Shown here: one piece after another, positions 1 to 6,848 of the stretch
How the letters are laid out: each line of letters begins with the position of its first letter
Position numbering within the stretch: the first letter of the stretch is position 1
NCBI GenBank assembly: GCA_902810755.1
Contig: CADDYT010000199.1
Coordinates: forward strand, 1-9,784
From: Chloroflexota bacterium
Lineage (GTDB): Bacteria; Chloroflexota; Ktedonobacteria; Ktedonobacterales; Ktedonobacteraceae
Direction of reading: 5' to 3'
DNA length: 9,784 nucleotides
Program-made: the position numbers and the translations under genes
The notes under the pieces: model-generated
Database searches by the model: none
Seen by the model: only the letters and a program-made list of their open reading frames with translations
What the model was told of the DNA's origin: nothing

Positions 1-31
1 GGCGGCTGCCCTGCGACGGCTGGTCGATGGC

Positions 32-130
32 GCATGGCCTGTGACGGGGACGCCCATGTCTTCTACCTGGATCACTTCGTATCCAGCGCGGCGGCTGGCC
101 TGGGGCGGGGACGCTCAGGTCTTATACCTG
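32..130. repeat. Two degenerate copies of a GC-rich repeat
   Basis: Bases 32-69 and 94-130 are imperfect direct copies about 62 bases apart. They share the core tggcctg(t/g)(g)g.cggggacgc followed by a gtctt.tacctg end, with about 31 of 37 positions alike by hand alignment. The second copy overlaps the stop and last codons of the GT2 gene that ends at 122. A related phrase, ggtggcctggggtgggacga, occurs at 6737-6756 in the other repeat-rich gap. The rest of bases 1-121 shows no gene: the minus strand has stops soon after the GT2 stop, and there is no terminator hairpin with a U-tract. The repeat family is unknown to me; a dispersed genomic repeat is the simplest reading. Confidence 0.5.
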
Positions 131-883
131 TGCCGGAGTCCCCTGCGTCTCGCGTTCGGGCGTTGAGGGATCGGTTGGCTTTTTGTTGAGGCCCAGGCGG
201 GTGCGCACGACGTAGGTAAAGGCCTCCAGGAAGATGGCGCGTGACATTTTGGATTTGCCGACGCGACGATCCATGAAGATGATGGGCGTCTCCACAATCT
301 TGAAGCCCTGTCGCCTGACACGGTAGGCCATTTCGACCTGGAAGGCATAACCCTGCGACTCGACAGTATCCAGATCAATGCGTTCCAGCACTTCGCGCCG
401 GTAGCAGCGATACCCGGCGGTGCAGTCATGAATGGGCAGGCCAAGCATGAAGCGAGCGAAAATATTGCCGCCGCCGCTGATGATGCGCCGCGAGAAAGAC
501 CAGTTGGGGGTATCGCCGCCGGGAATATAGCGGGAGCCTATTACCAGATCCGCCTGTTCGATCTTGTTGAGGAAATCAGGCAGATAGCGGGGATCGTGCG
601 AAAAATCGGCATCCATCTCGAAGGCGGCATCATAGCCGTGTTCAATCGCATACTTGAAACCGGCAATATAAGCAGTGCCGAGGCCCAGCTTGCCTGCGCG
701 GTGCATCACATGAACCTGCGGATTCTCGTTGTGGATCTCGTCCGCGAGCTGACCGGTGCCATCCGGCGAGTTGTCATCAACGATCAGCACATCCGTTTCT
801 GGCGCGTAAGTAAAAAGCTCCTTGAGCAGCGGGCGCAGATTGTCTACTTCGTTATAGGTTGGAATAATAATGAGCGTCTTCAT
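122..883 (-). CDS. Polyprenol-phosphate mannose synthase-like GT2 glycosyltransferase
   Basis: The 253-residue protein is a single-domain GT-A fold enzyme of the dolichol/polyprenol-phosphate mannosyltransferase group (DPM1, Ppm1). This group moves a hexose from a nucleotide sugar to a polyprenyl phosphate at the cytoplasmic membrane face. Visible signatures are the N-terminal IIPTYNE (6-12), the nucleotide-binding DDNSPDGT (36-43), the metal-binding DAD (91-93) after FEM, the GSRY (116-119) segment, the CTAGYRCYRR stretch (154-163) and the RRVGKSKMS loop (206-214). There is no C-terminal membrane domain, so it resembles the soluble DPM1 form. The ATG at 883 follows a strong ribosome site (ggagagagag) and overlaps the upstream gene's stop as ATGA, implying translational coupling with the flippase-like gene. 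The sugar donor could be GDP-mannose or another sugar; sequence alone does not decide. Its last codons lie inside a repeat copy (94-130), so the hydrophilic tail from about 233 may not be ancestral. Confidence 0.88.
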   Translation of the reverse strand: MKTLIIIPTYNEVDNLRPLLKELFTYAPETDVLIVDDNSPDGTGQLADEIHNENPQVHVMHRAGKLGLGTAYIAGFKYAIEHGYDAAFEMDADFSHDPRYLPDFLNKIEQADLVIGSRYIPGGDTPNWSFSRRIISGGGNIFARFMLGLPIHDCTAGYRCYRREVLERIDLDTVESQGYAFQVEMAYRVRRQGFKIVETPIIFMDRRVGKSKMSRAIFLEAFTYVVRTRLGLNKKPTDPSTPERETQGTPAQV

Positions 884-1953
884 GAAACTCTCTCTCCATT
901 CATTGTCGTCACTGCCGCAGGCACTGCATCTGTCAACGGCAACGTGCGAGCGTTTTCATCGGTATGCTTCGGCCAACGCTCATCCTCTCGCTCTGCAAAG
1001 AGGTGGATGTGTTGGATGGAACGAAAAACGAGCAGGGCGGCCACGCCAAGACCCAGCCCAAACCATAAGGTACAGAGCCGAATCAGCAGCGTGGCGGAGC
1101 CGCCCAGCGTGGCCGATGGGGAAATCAGCAGGCGCGTCAGCCCCAGCATGCTGCCATCGGCTGTACCCAGTCCCCCGGGCAGACCGGAAGCCGATCCGAC
1201 CAGCGATGAGACAGCCAGAATAAACATAGCTTTGATAAAGAGGTCAAGACCCGGCCCCACCCCCAGGCCCGCGTAGACAAAATAGAGGGCCCCGCATTCC
1301 CCCGACCATGAGATGAAGCCGACGAGAATACCGAGTAACACGGGCTTCCATTGTAATAAAGTGTACGCACTTTCATAGAAGGTACGGGCCATATGCGCAA
1401 TTCGTGACACCCCCGGCAGGCGTTCCGCGAAGGCGAGCAGCGAGAGGGCCAGCGCGCGATTCTGCGCCAGCAGGATGATGGCAAAACCGAGAATGAGCAG
1501 TACCAGCAGCAGTTCCCAGCCGAAACGGTAGAGGACCAGGCCGGTTGCCGCCAGGCCAATCATCGCCACCCCATCGGTGAGCCGCTCGCAGACAATGACC
1601 GGCGCAGTACGGCTCATCGGCTCTCCTGTCGAGCGTTTGAGCAGGTAGGATTTGAGCAACTCGCCCACTTTGCCGGGGGTGATGGCCATAGAGAGGCCGG
1701 AAAGGAAGATCAGCAGACTTTTGCCCCAGGCAATACGCACATGCAGCCGGTGCAAGTAGTACTGCCATTTCGTAAAACGCCCGGCATAGTTGAACAACGT
1801 CAAACCCAGGATCAGGGGCAGATATTGCCAGCGAAAGTGGGCAACGGCAGCGACCATGTGCGGAACATCCCCGTAGAGGGCGAGGCCCGTCATCACCGCA
1901 AAAGCCAGCGCCAGCGAAAATAGTATGCCCTTGCGTAGATTGCGCGTCAGCAA
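880..1953 (-). CDS. Flippase-like integral membrane protein (LPG_synthase_TM / UPF0104 family)
   Basis: The 357-residue protein has about eight hydrophobic segments (roughly 9-27, 43-56, 78-92, 127-143, 146-163, 204-226, 236-257 and 285-309) and a charged cytosolic tail from about 310. Family motifs are clear: TPGKVGELLK (92-101), ERLTD (123-127) and GLPGGLGTADG (257-267), matching the P-G-K/R-x-G-E, E-R-x-x-D and P-G-G-L-G pattern of this family. Relatives include the membrane part of lysyl-phosphatidylglycerol synthases and archaeal AglD; many are annotated as flippase-like. Only the membrane part is present, with no aminoacyl-transfer domain, so it is not an MprF. The start is TTG at 1953, supported by a purine-rich ribosome site (ggaaggaag, complement of 1961-1969) seven bases away; no ATG is better placed. 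Between a prenyltransferase and a GT2 gene, a role in moving polyprenyl-linked sugars across the membrane is an attractive inference, not shown. Confidence 0.85.
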   Translation of the reverse strand: MLTRNLRKGILFSLALAFAVMTGLALYGDVPHMVAAVAHFRWQYLPLILGLTLFNYAGRFTKWQYYLHRLHVRIAWGKSLLIFLSGLSMAITPGKVGELLKSYLLKRSTGEPMSRTAPVIVCERLTDGVAMIGLAATGLVLYRFGWELLLVLLILGFAIILLAQNRALALSLLAFAERLPGVSRIAHMARTFYESAYTLLQWKPVLLGILVGFISWSGECGALYFVYAGLGVGPGLDLFIKAMFILAVSSLVGSASGLPGGLGTADGSMLGLTRLLISPSATLGGSATLLIRLCTLWFGLGLGVAALLVFRSIQHIHLFAEREDERWPKHTDENARTLPLTDAVPAAVTTMNGERVS

Positions 1954-1994
1954 TGAGCTGCTTCCTTCCTTCCTTGCTCGTCTTCCGCCTCAGC

Positions 1995-3008
1995 TTACGG
2001 CGGCAGGATATACAGCACAACAATAATGATGGCTACACACAACACAACGGTTACGAGCATGTGACGGTCACGCAGTAAGACTTCTTCAGGACTTCCGCCT
2101 TCTCGCTGCTTATAGACAAGATAGAGATAGCGGAACATGCCGTAAAGCACAAGGGGAATGGTGACCATGAGACGGCGATTGCCGGTCGGCCCCTCGAAGG
2201 TGTAGAGGCTGTAAGCCATCAGGGTAGCGGAGACGACAATCGTAATCATCTGATCCAGCATGGGCAGATTATACTCTTTGAGAATCTGCCGGTGGTTGCT
2301 GGCCTCATCCTGCAACAGCACGAGTTCGTGGCGACGCTTGCTCAAAGCCAGGAAGAGCGCGAGCAGGATGGTGACGAGGTAGAGCCAGGGTGAGACGGAG
2401 ACGGGGATGACCACCGCCCCCGCCAGGATACGCAGGACAAAACCGGCGGCGATGAGAAAGACATCCAGCAGCACAACATGCTTGAGGCGCAGGCTGTAGA
2501 ACACCATCAGCAGCAGATAGGCGGCGACGGAGAGCGCGAAGAGGACATTCGCGCCGACAGGGGCAAAGATATCGGCCAGCGGCGCGATGGGCATGAAAAA
2601 GAGCAGCGTTATTAACGCGGCGCAGGCGAGCAGCAAGACGACGATGGCAGCGACGGCGCGGGAGACGGGCAGGCGACCGGAAGCGAGCGGGCGCAGGCGT
2701 TTGGCCGGATGCTGTCGGTCATTTTCCAGATCGAGCAGGTCATTGAACAGGTAGATGCAGCTCGACGCCAGGCAGAAGACAATGAACGCCACACAGGCCC
2801 GCGCAAGCGACGGCAGCGTGAACAGGCGCTGCGCGAAAACGATGCCCACAAAAAGCGCAAGGTTCTTTGTCCACTGGCGCGGACGCAAAGCCTGCAATAA
2901 AGCGAAAAGCTGCTCCTGTTTCCACGCTGGCACCAGCGTTTCTTTTGCCTCAGAAGCCGCCAACGCCTGCTGCTTTTCTGTTATGGAAGCTTTATCCAGC
3001 AGAGTCAT
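1995..3008 (-). CDS. UbiA-family prenyltransferase, decaprenyl-phosphate phosphoribosyltransferase type
   Basis: The 337-residue protein has about nine hydrophobic segments and the two Asp-rich sites of the UbiA superfamily. The first, NDLLDLENDRQHP (89-101) followed by KRLRP, is the N-D-x-x-D-x-x-x-D-x-x-H-P form typical of 5-phosphoribosyl-1-pyrophosphate:decaprenyl-phosphate phosphoribosyltransferases such as mycobacterial Rv3806c. The second site is at YSLRLKHVVLLDV (171-183), followed by GFVLR (189-193). LRPRQWTKNL (41-50) and ALSKRRHEL (221-229) also fit that subgroup. The expected reaction joins phosphoribose to a long-chain polyprenyl phosphate; in actinobacteria this starts decaprenyl-phospho-arabinose synthesis. 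The DprE1/DprE2 partners are not in this window, so the end product is unknown. The ATG at 3008 follows a modest gggtgaaga site, 40 bases after the regulator gene. About 40 N-terminal residues precede the first family motif and are poorly conserved-looking. A homogentisate or menaquinone prenyltransferase is less likely given the H-P-x-K-R-x-R-P signature. Confidence 0.85.
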   Translation of the reverse strand: MTLLDKASITEKQQALAASEAKETLVPAWKQEQLFALLQALRPRQWTKNLALFVGIVFAQRLFTLPSLARACVAFIVFCLASSCIYLFNDLLDLENDRQHPAKRLRPLASGRLPVSRAVAAIVVLLLACAALITLLFFMPIAPLADIFAPVGANVLFALSVAAYLLLMVFYSLRLKHVVLLDVFLIAAGFVLRILAGAVVIPVSVSPWLYLVTILLALFLALSKRRHELVLLQDEASNHRQILKEYNLPMLDQMITIVVSATLMAYSLYTFEGPTGNRRLMVTIPLVLYGMFRYLYLVYKQREGGSPEEVLLRDRHMLVTVVLCVAIIIVVLYILPP

Positions 3009-3048
3009 TCTTCACCCAACAGCCTGGTGAACAGGAAGCGTGCTGGCA

Positions 3049-3738
3049 TCAATAGATGCGCCGCTTCAACTCGGTCATGCGATGCAACGTGATCCTGTGC
3101 TTATCGGTACTGATATAGTGCTTATCGGTGAAATAGCCCAGTACTTTATTCACGCTTTCACGCGAAGCCCCCACCATTGAAGCCAGCTCCTGCTGCGTCA
3201 GGCGCACCTCGATACGCACACCATCATCGACCTTCACGCCGTGCGTGTCCGCCAGTTCCAGCAACTTTTTCGCCACGCGGCCATAGACATCGAGGAAGAT
3301 CAGGTCTTCAATCATCTGGTCGGTGGTACGCAGGCGCTTTGTCAACACTTCCATGACATGAATGGCAATCTGCGGATTCTTCATAACGGCCTTATGGAAA
3401 TCGCTGCGCTGGAGCGAGTAACATTCCACTTTTTCCAGCGTCACGGCATCGGCAGAGCGGGGCAGGCCGTCCAGGATGGCAAACTCGCCGAAGCAGTCTC
3501 CTTTGCCAAAGACGACAAGCGAAATCTCCTGACCATCGGGGCTGATCAGGCACATCTTGACTTTGCCCTCTTTAATAATGTACATCACCTGACCGGGGTC
3601 GTCTCGGTGAAAGATGACCTCGCCACTGCGAAACGTGCGCTTGCGCGCCACTGCCATCAATTCGCGAATGTCGGCATCCGCCAGACCGGCAAATAATGGC
3701 ACCTGCTTGAAGTATAACGCCTCGTCTTCTGTCTGCAT
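3049..3738 (-). CDS. Crp/Fnr-family transcriptional regulator
   Basis: The 229-residue protein has the standard Crp length and layout. A cNMP-binding beta-barrel spans about 10-125 and contains the phosphate-binding cassette GEFAILDGLPRSADA (84-98), with the Arg94-Ser95 pair that contacts the cyclic nucleotide in true cNMP binders. A dimer helix spans about 125-150. The C-terminal winged helix-turn-helix has LTQQELASMVGASRESVNKVL (180-200, written here with its recognition part ASRESVNKVLGYF). There is no N-terminal cysteine cluster, so it is not an FNR-type iron-sulphur sensor. The effector could be cAMP, c-di-GMP or none. The ATG at 3738 has an aaggg ribosome site about six bases upstream. 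It is the first gene of the four-gene minus-strand operon, transcribed from a good promoter at 3824-3852. The arrangement suggests it controls the lipid-linked sugar genes behind it, or itself, or both. Confidence 0.92.
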   Translation of the reverse strand: MQTEDEALYFKQVPLFAGLADADIRELMAVARKRTFRSGEVIFHRDDPGQVMYIIKEGKVKMCLISPDGQEISLVVFGKGDCFGEFAILDGLPRSADAVTLEKVECYSLQRSDFHKAVMKNPQIAIHVMEVLTKRLRTTDQMIEDLIFLDVYGRVAKKLLELADTHGVKVDDGVRIEVRLTQQELASMVGASRESVNKVLGYFTDKHYISTDKHRITLHRMTELKRRIY

Positions 3739-3823
3739 ATCGTTTCCCTTACGCTACACCTGGATGTCAAATCGTATCACAAGGGCGAAAGAATCAGCCA
3801 CCATACGCCCTGTCTACAGAAGC

Positions 3824-3852
3824 ATATTAGCGTACTTTCGGCTCTCATGCAA
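3824..3852 (-). promoter_or_regulatory. Predicted sigma-70-type promoter of the minus-strand operon
   Basis: On the minus strand, TTGCAT (complement of 3847-3852) is followed after exactly 17 bases by TAATAT (complement of 3824-3829). This gives a start site near 3817 and a leader of about 78 bases before the Crp/Fnr start codon at 3738. The spacing and hexamers are close to the housekeeping consensus. It lies back to back with the rightward promoter at 3905-3933 in the 313-base divergent gap. Confidence 0.6.
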
Positions 3853-3904
3853 GAGTTCTCTGAGATTCGGGGAAAGATTGACGTTGCCCTTCGCTCTTGT
3901 TTAG

Positions 3905-3933
3905 ATGACATCAGGGCCAGGATGTGCTAAAAT
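3905..3933 (+). promoter_or_regulatory. Predicted sigma-70-type promoter of the CoA-transferase pair
   Basis: ATGACA (3905-3910) and TAAAAT (3928-3933) each match five of six consensus bases and are separated by exactly 17 bases. The start site would be near 3940, leaving a leader of about 110 bases before the ATG at 4052. The two divergent promoters have -35 boxes about 52 bases apart, so a protein bound between them could affect both. Confidence 0.6.
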
Positions 3934-4006
3934 ATGCCCCAATAGTTCATGCAATTATTCGCATGACTTTTCTATTTTCACAGGTACACCAGACTCTATG
4001 TTGTTC

Positions 4007-4033
4007 TCAGGGCGATGGCAAACGTTGCCCTGA
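4007..4033 (+). promoter_or_regulatory. Hairpin in the leader just before the ribosome site
   Basis: TCAGGGC (4007-4013) pairs perfectly with GCCCTGA (4027-4033) around a 13-base loop. An alternative stem, GGCAA (4017-4021) with TTGCC (4025-4029), uses part of the same right arm, so the two are mutually exclusive. The ribosome site gggagga (4036-4042) starts three bases after the hairpin. This could modulate translation of the first CoA-transferase, or simply be mRNA structure. No known riboswitch is recognised. Confidence 0.35.
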
Positions 4034-4051
4034 TAGGGAGGACGAGCGACT

Positions 4052-5275
4052 ATGCCTGATGAAGTTGTATCCCCCACGGACAGGACCCTCTTCGGCGATA
4101 TCGTTGTGCTTGACCTGAGCAGCAATGTGCGCGGCATGCATTGCGCCAAAATGTTCGCCGACTACGGCGCGGAAGTCATTCTGGTCGAGCCGATTGGTGG
4201 CAGTTTCGCGCGCCAGGTCGGCCCCTTTGCGCATGGCAATGAGGGCCTTGAGACGAGCCTGCACTTTGCCCACCACAACCGCAACAAGAAAAGCATCACG
4301 CTGAACCTGGACACGCCCAAGGGACAGGAAATCCTGCGCGACCTGGCACGACAGGCCGATCTGCTGATCGAGGACTGGCCTGTCGGCGCGCTGGCGGAAA
4401 GAGGGCTGGGCTACGAGCAATTGCACGCGATCAATCCCCGACTCATCGTCTGCTCCATCACAGGCTTCGGGCAGAGCGGCCCGTATGCGCACTTCAAGAC
4501 GAGCAATATTGTGGAAGACGCGATGGGCGGGCTGATGGGCATTACCGGACCGGCGTACAAGCCGCCGACGATGACCGGCGGCAACCAGGCCGAACACACC
4601 GCCGCCATGCACGCCGCCTACGCCTGCGCCGTTGCGTTGCTCTACCGCGACCTGCAAGGCGTCGGCCAGCACGTCGATGTCTCCGCGCAGGAGTGCGTTG
4701 CCAATGTACTGGAAAACGCCATCGAGCAGTATACCTACACAGGCGTCGTGCGCAAGCGTTCCGGCAGCCGCCACCCCACCGCCTGGCCCTGTACCGTTTT
4801 CCCCTGCGGCGACGGCTATATCGGCATGTGCTGCACCCAGGGCAAAGAGGCACGCGCCGCCGCCCTGCTGGCCGAAGATTACGAACTGGCCGAAGACCCC
4901 GTTCTGGATAACCAGTTCGAGCGCCGCGCCCGCGCCGACGAGCTTGAGCCGCGCCTCATCAAAGGTTATATGAAGTACGGCAAGGCGCAACTCTTCCACA
5001 AAGGACAATCCCTCGGCTGTCCGATTGGCATGACCAGCGACGCACGCGACCTGGCCACCGACCCTCACCTCAACGAGGTCGGCTTCTTTGCCGAATTCGA
5101 TCATCCTGTGATCGGCAAGTACAAAGATATTGCCGCGCCCGTCTATTTCACAGAGACGCCGGGAGTCATGCGCAGCGCCGCCCCTTTGCTGGGCCAGCAC
5201 ACGGCAGAAGTGCTGGCGCGGCTGGGCGTCGACACCGCGATGCTGAACCACTTACACGCGGACGGCGTGCTGTAG
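4052..5275 (+). CDS. Family III CoA-transferase (CaiB/BaiF), Glu at the catalytic Asp position
   Basis: The 407-residue protein has the full family length and landmarks: GDIVVLDLSSNVRG near the N-terminus, LADYGAEVI-like FADYGAEVILVEP (36-48), the NRNKKSITLNL segment (76-86), NPRLIVCSITGFGQSGPY (128-145) and GVGQHVDVS (203-211). Family III enzymes move CoA between carboxylic acids through an aspartyl-CoA anhydride/thioester formed on a conserved Asp. Here the gapless alignment to the next gene, counted back from the GxGQ motif, puts Glu181 (codon 4592-4594) where the partner has Asp174. The start has a good ribosome site (gggaggac, 4036-4043). The next gene begins 29 bases after the stop, so the two are almost surely co-transcribed and may form one heteromeric enzyme. 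The substrate cannot be read from the sequence; dicarboxylic, carnitine-like or aromatic acids are all possible. Confidence 0.88.
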   Translation: MPDEVVSPTDRTLFGDIVVLDLSSNVRGMHCAKMFADYGAEVILVEPIGGSFARQVGPFAHGNEGLETSLHFAHHNRNKKSITLNLDTPKGQEILRDLARQADLLIEDWPVGALAERGLGYEQLHAINPRLIVCSITGFGQSGPYAHFKTSNIVEDAMGGLMGITGPAYKPPTMTGGNQAEHTAAMHAAYACAVALLYRDLQGVGQHVDVSAQECVANVLENAIEQYTYTGVVRKRSGSRHPTAWPCTVFPCGDGYIGMCCTQGKEARAAALLAEDYELAEDPVLDNQFERRARADELEPRLIKGYMKYGKAQLFHKGQSLGCPIGMTSDARDLATDPHLNEVGFFAEFDHPVIGKYKDIAAPVYFTETPGVMRSAAPLLGQHTAEVLARLGVDTAMLNHLHADGVL

Positions 5276-5304
5276 CGTTAAAACATCACAGAGGAGACAG
5301 AACC

Positions 5305-6519
5305 ATGATGAAAGATGCACTGGCAGGCTTCCGCTGCACCGATTTCTCCTGGGTGTTCGCCGGCCCCTACGCCGGGCAATTGCTGGCCGACATGGGCATG
5401 GAGATGATTAAGATCGAGAGTCGCAAGCGCATGGACGTCGTGCGCAACTATCCCCCGTTTGCCCACGAGGATCGCCGCCTCAATTCCAGCGGCTACTGGA
5501 ACACGCACAATCGCAGCAAGTACAGCATCAACCTGGACATGAAGAGCGAGAAGGCGCGTGAGATCGTCACTCGATTGATCGAGACCAGCGACCTGGTGCT
5601 GGAAAACTTCAGCGCGCGCGGCATGAAAGCCCTCGGCTTCGACTACGAACGCCTGCGCCAGATTAACCCGCGCATCGTCTACTGCTCGATGGCCGGCTTC
5701 GGGCATCGCGGCCCCTACAAGAACTACGTCGCCTATGGACCGATGCAGGAGTCGCAGGCGGGTATCGTCTACCTGACCGGCTGGCCCGACGATCACCCTT
5801 CGCGCGTCGGCACCAGCTATCCCGATGCGGCAGGGGGCGTGAGCGCGGCCTTCTCCATCATCGCCGCCCTGCGCCACGCGCGCCGCACCGGTCAGGGGCA
5901 GTGGATCGATCTCGGCCAGACACTGACTTCCGCCGCCCTGACCGATACCGCCGTGATCGAATATACCGTTAACGGCCATATTCAGGAACGCAACGGGGAT
6001 CTGAACCGCTTCTTCGCGCCGCATAATGTCTATCCGAGCAGCGGCGAAGATCAGTGGGTCGCCATCTCGGTCGATAACGACGCGGACTTCGCCAACCTGG
6101 CAAACGCTATTGGCCAGCCCGCTCTGGCAAGCGATCCGCGTTTCTCCACCAACGCCGCGCGCGTGCAGAACCGTGTGGAACTGGACAACATCATCAGCCG
6201 ATGGACGGAGCAGCGCGACCACTACGAGGCGATGCACCGCTTGCAGGCAGCCGGGGTAGCAGCAGGAGCAGTCCTCAGCACAGGCGAGCTTGTCAACGAC
6301 GAACACATCAAGGCACGCGGCTACATGGAGAGCTTCGACCATCCCGTCGCAGGCGAAAAGCTCTATCCCGGCGTCCCGTTCAAGCTGTCCGAGACGCCGG
6401 GCTACATCCATCGTCCCGCCCCCTGCCTGGGCGCCGACACCGAACATGTCCTCAAAAACATCCTGGGCATGAGCGACGCCGAGATCAAAGCCCTGGACGA
6501 AGCAGGCATACTGGTCTAA
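5305..6519 (+). CDS. Family III CoA-transferase (CaiB/BaiF)
   Basis: The 404-residue protein is a full-length family member and carries the catalytic Asp as Asp174 in the PDAAGG segment (173-178; codon 5824-5826). Other landmarks are FSWVFAGPYAGQLLADMGMEMIKIE in parts (FAGPYAGQLLAD, 18-29), the NRSKYSINLD stretch (69-78), NPRIVYCSMAGFGHRGPY (121-138) and GQGQWIDLGQ (196-205). It starts at ATG 5305 after a gaggag ribosome site at 5291-5296; a second ATG follows directly and could also serve. It shares only moderate similarity with the preceding gene, so the pair is not a recent tandem duplication. The likely role is CoA transfer between organic acids in catabolism. Two-gene CoA-transferases of this family are known (for example BbsE/BbsF in benzylsuccinate degradation), which makes an alpha/beta complex with the upstream product plausible. 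No substrate-specific neighbour is present to narrow it down. Confidence 0.9.
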   Translation: MMKDALAGFRCTDFSWVFAGPYAGQLLADMGMEMIKIESRKRMDVVRNYPPFAHEDRRLNSSGYWNTHNRSKYSINLDMKSEKAREIVTRLIETSDLVLENFSARGMKALGFDYERLRQINPRIVYCSMAGFGHRGPYKNYVAYGPMQESQAGIVYLTGWPDDHPSRVGTSYPDAAGGVSAAFSIIAALRHARRTGQGQWIDLGQTLTSAALTDTAVIEYTVNGHIQERNGDLNRFFAPHNVYPSSGEDQWVAISVDNDADFANLANAIGQPALASDPRFSTNAARVQNRVELDNIISRWTEQRDHYEAMHRLQAAGVAAGAVLSTGELVNDEHIKARGYMESFDHPVAGEKLYPGVPFKLSETPGYIHRPAPCLGADTEHVLKNILGMSDAEIKALDEAGILV

Positions 6520-6848
6520 TCCGACCGGCCAGCCTCCCAGGCGCACCGATGGCCGTAATATAGTAGGACCAGCCCTCATAAGCGGTAACTTAAGCCCGTG
6601 CGAGCGCGACGCAGGCCAGCCGCCAGGGGTGGCCCTCAGAAGCGTTAACTTAAGGCCGCCGCAGGCCACCCCTGGCGGCTGGCCTGCCTGGCGCTCGCAC
6701 GGGCTTAAGTTAACGCCTATGGGGCCATCCCTTGCGGGTGGCCTGGGGTGGGACGACTGGCCTACCACCTCTAACCCGGCCTGCGATCTGCGGCCCGGCC
6801 TACAACCTGGCCTGCAAACTTAACCTTAACAGGCGACGCTGACAACAG
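6520..6848. repeat. GC-rich repeat region between convergent genes
   Basis: No gene is supported here. The stretch is made of repeated words: AACTTAAG at 6587-6594 and 6647-6654, its complement-order form CTTAAGTTAACGC at 6704-6716, and many copies of ggcc(a/t)gcc and tggcctg. It has a variant of the repeat at 32-130 (ggtggcctggggtgggacga, 6737-6756). It separates the end of the CoA-transferase pair from the end of the small minus-strand gene, so it may act as a transcription barrier, although no classical U-tract terminator is visible for the CoA-transferase genes. Confidence 0.6.
6582..6716. repeat. Long inverted repeat, 53-base arms, 29-base centre
   Basis: The left arm 6582-6634 and right arm 6664-6716 are reverse complements at 50 of 53 positions by hand comparison. 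The mismatches are one near the outer end and two in the middle (around 6607-6609 against 6689-6691). The 29-base centre holds another direct copy of the gcgttaacttaag element (6642-6654). As RNA this would form a very stable stem; as DNA it could extrude a cruciform. No transposase gene or target-site duplication is evident, so it looks like a non-autonomous palindromic repeat rather than an insertion sequence. Confidence 0.75.

Noticed and set aside
428..1276. Long plus-strand open frame opposite the GT2 and flippase-like genes
   Set aside because: It lies antisense across two genes with clear family motifs, has low-complexity composition and no ribosome site; it is a shadow of GC-rich coding.
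6582..6716. Insertion sequence with terminal inverted repeats
   Set aside because: The space between the arms is only 29 bases, no transposase is present and no flanking target duplication could be found.
4007..6768. Two long minus-strand open frames (4007-5251 and 5278-6768) opposite the CoA-transferases
   Set aside because: The plus strand encodes full-length CaiB/BaiF proteins with good ribosome sites. The antisense frames are Ala/Gly/Val-rich mirror images, and the second also runs through the repeat region.
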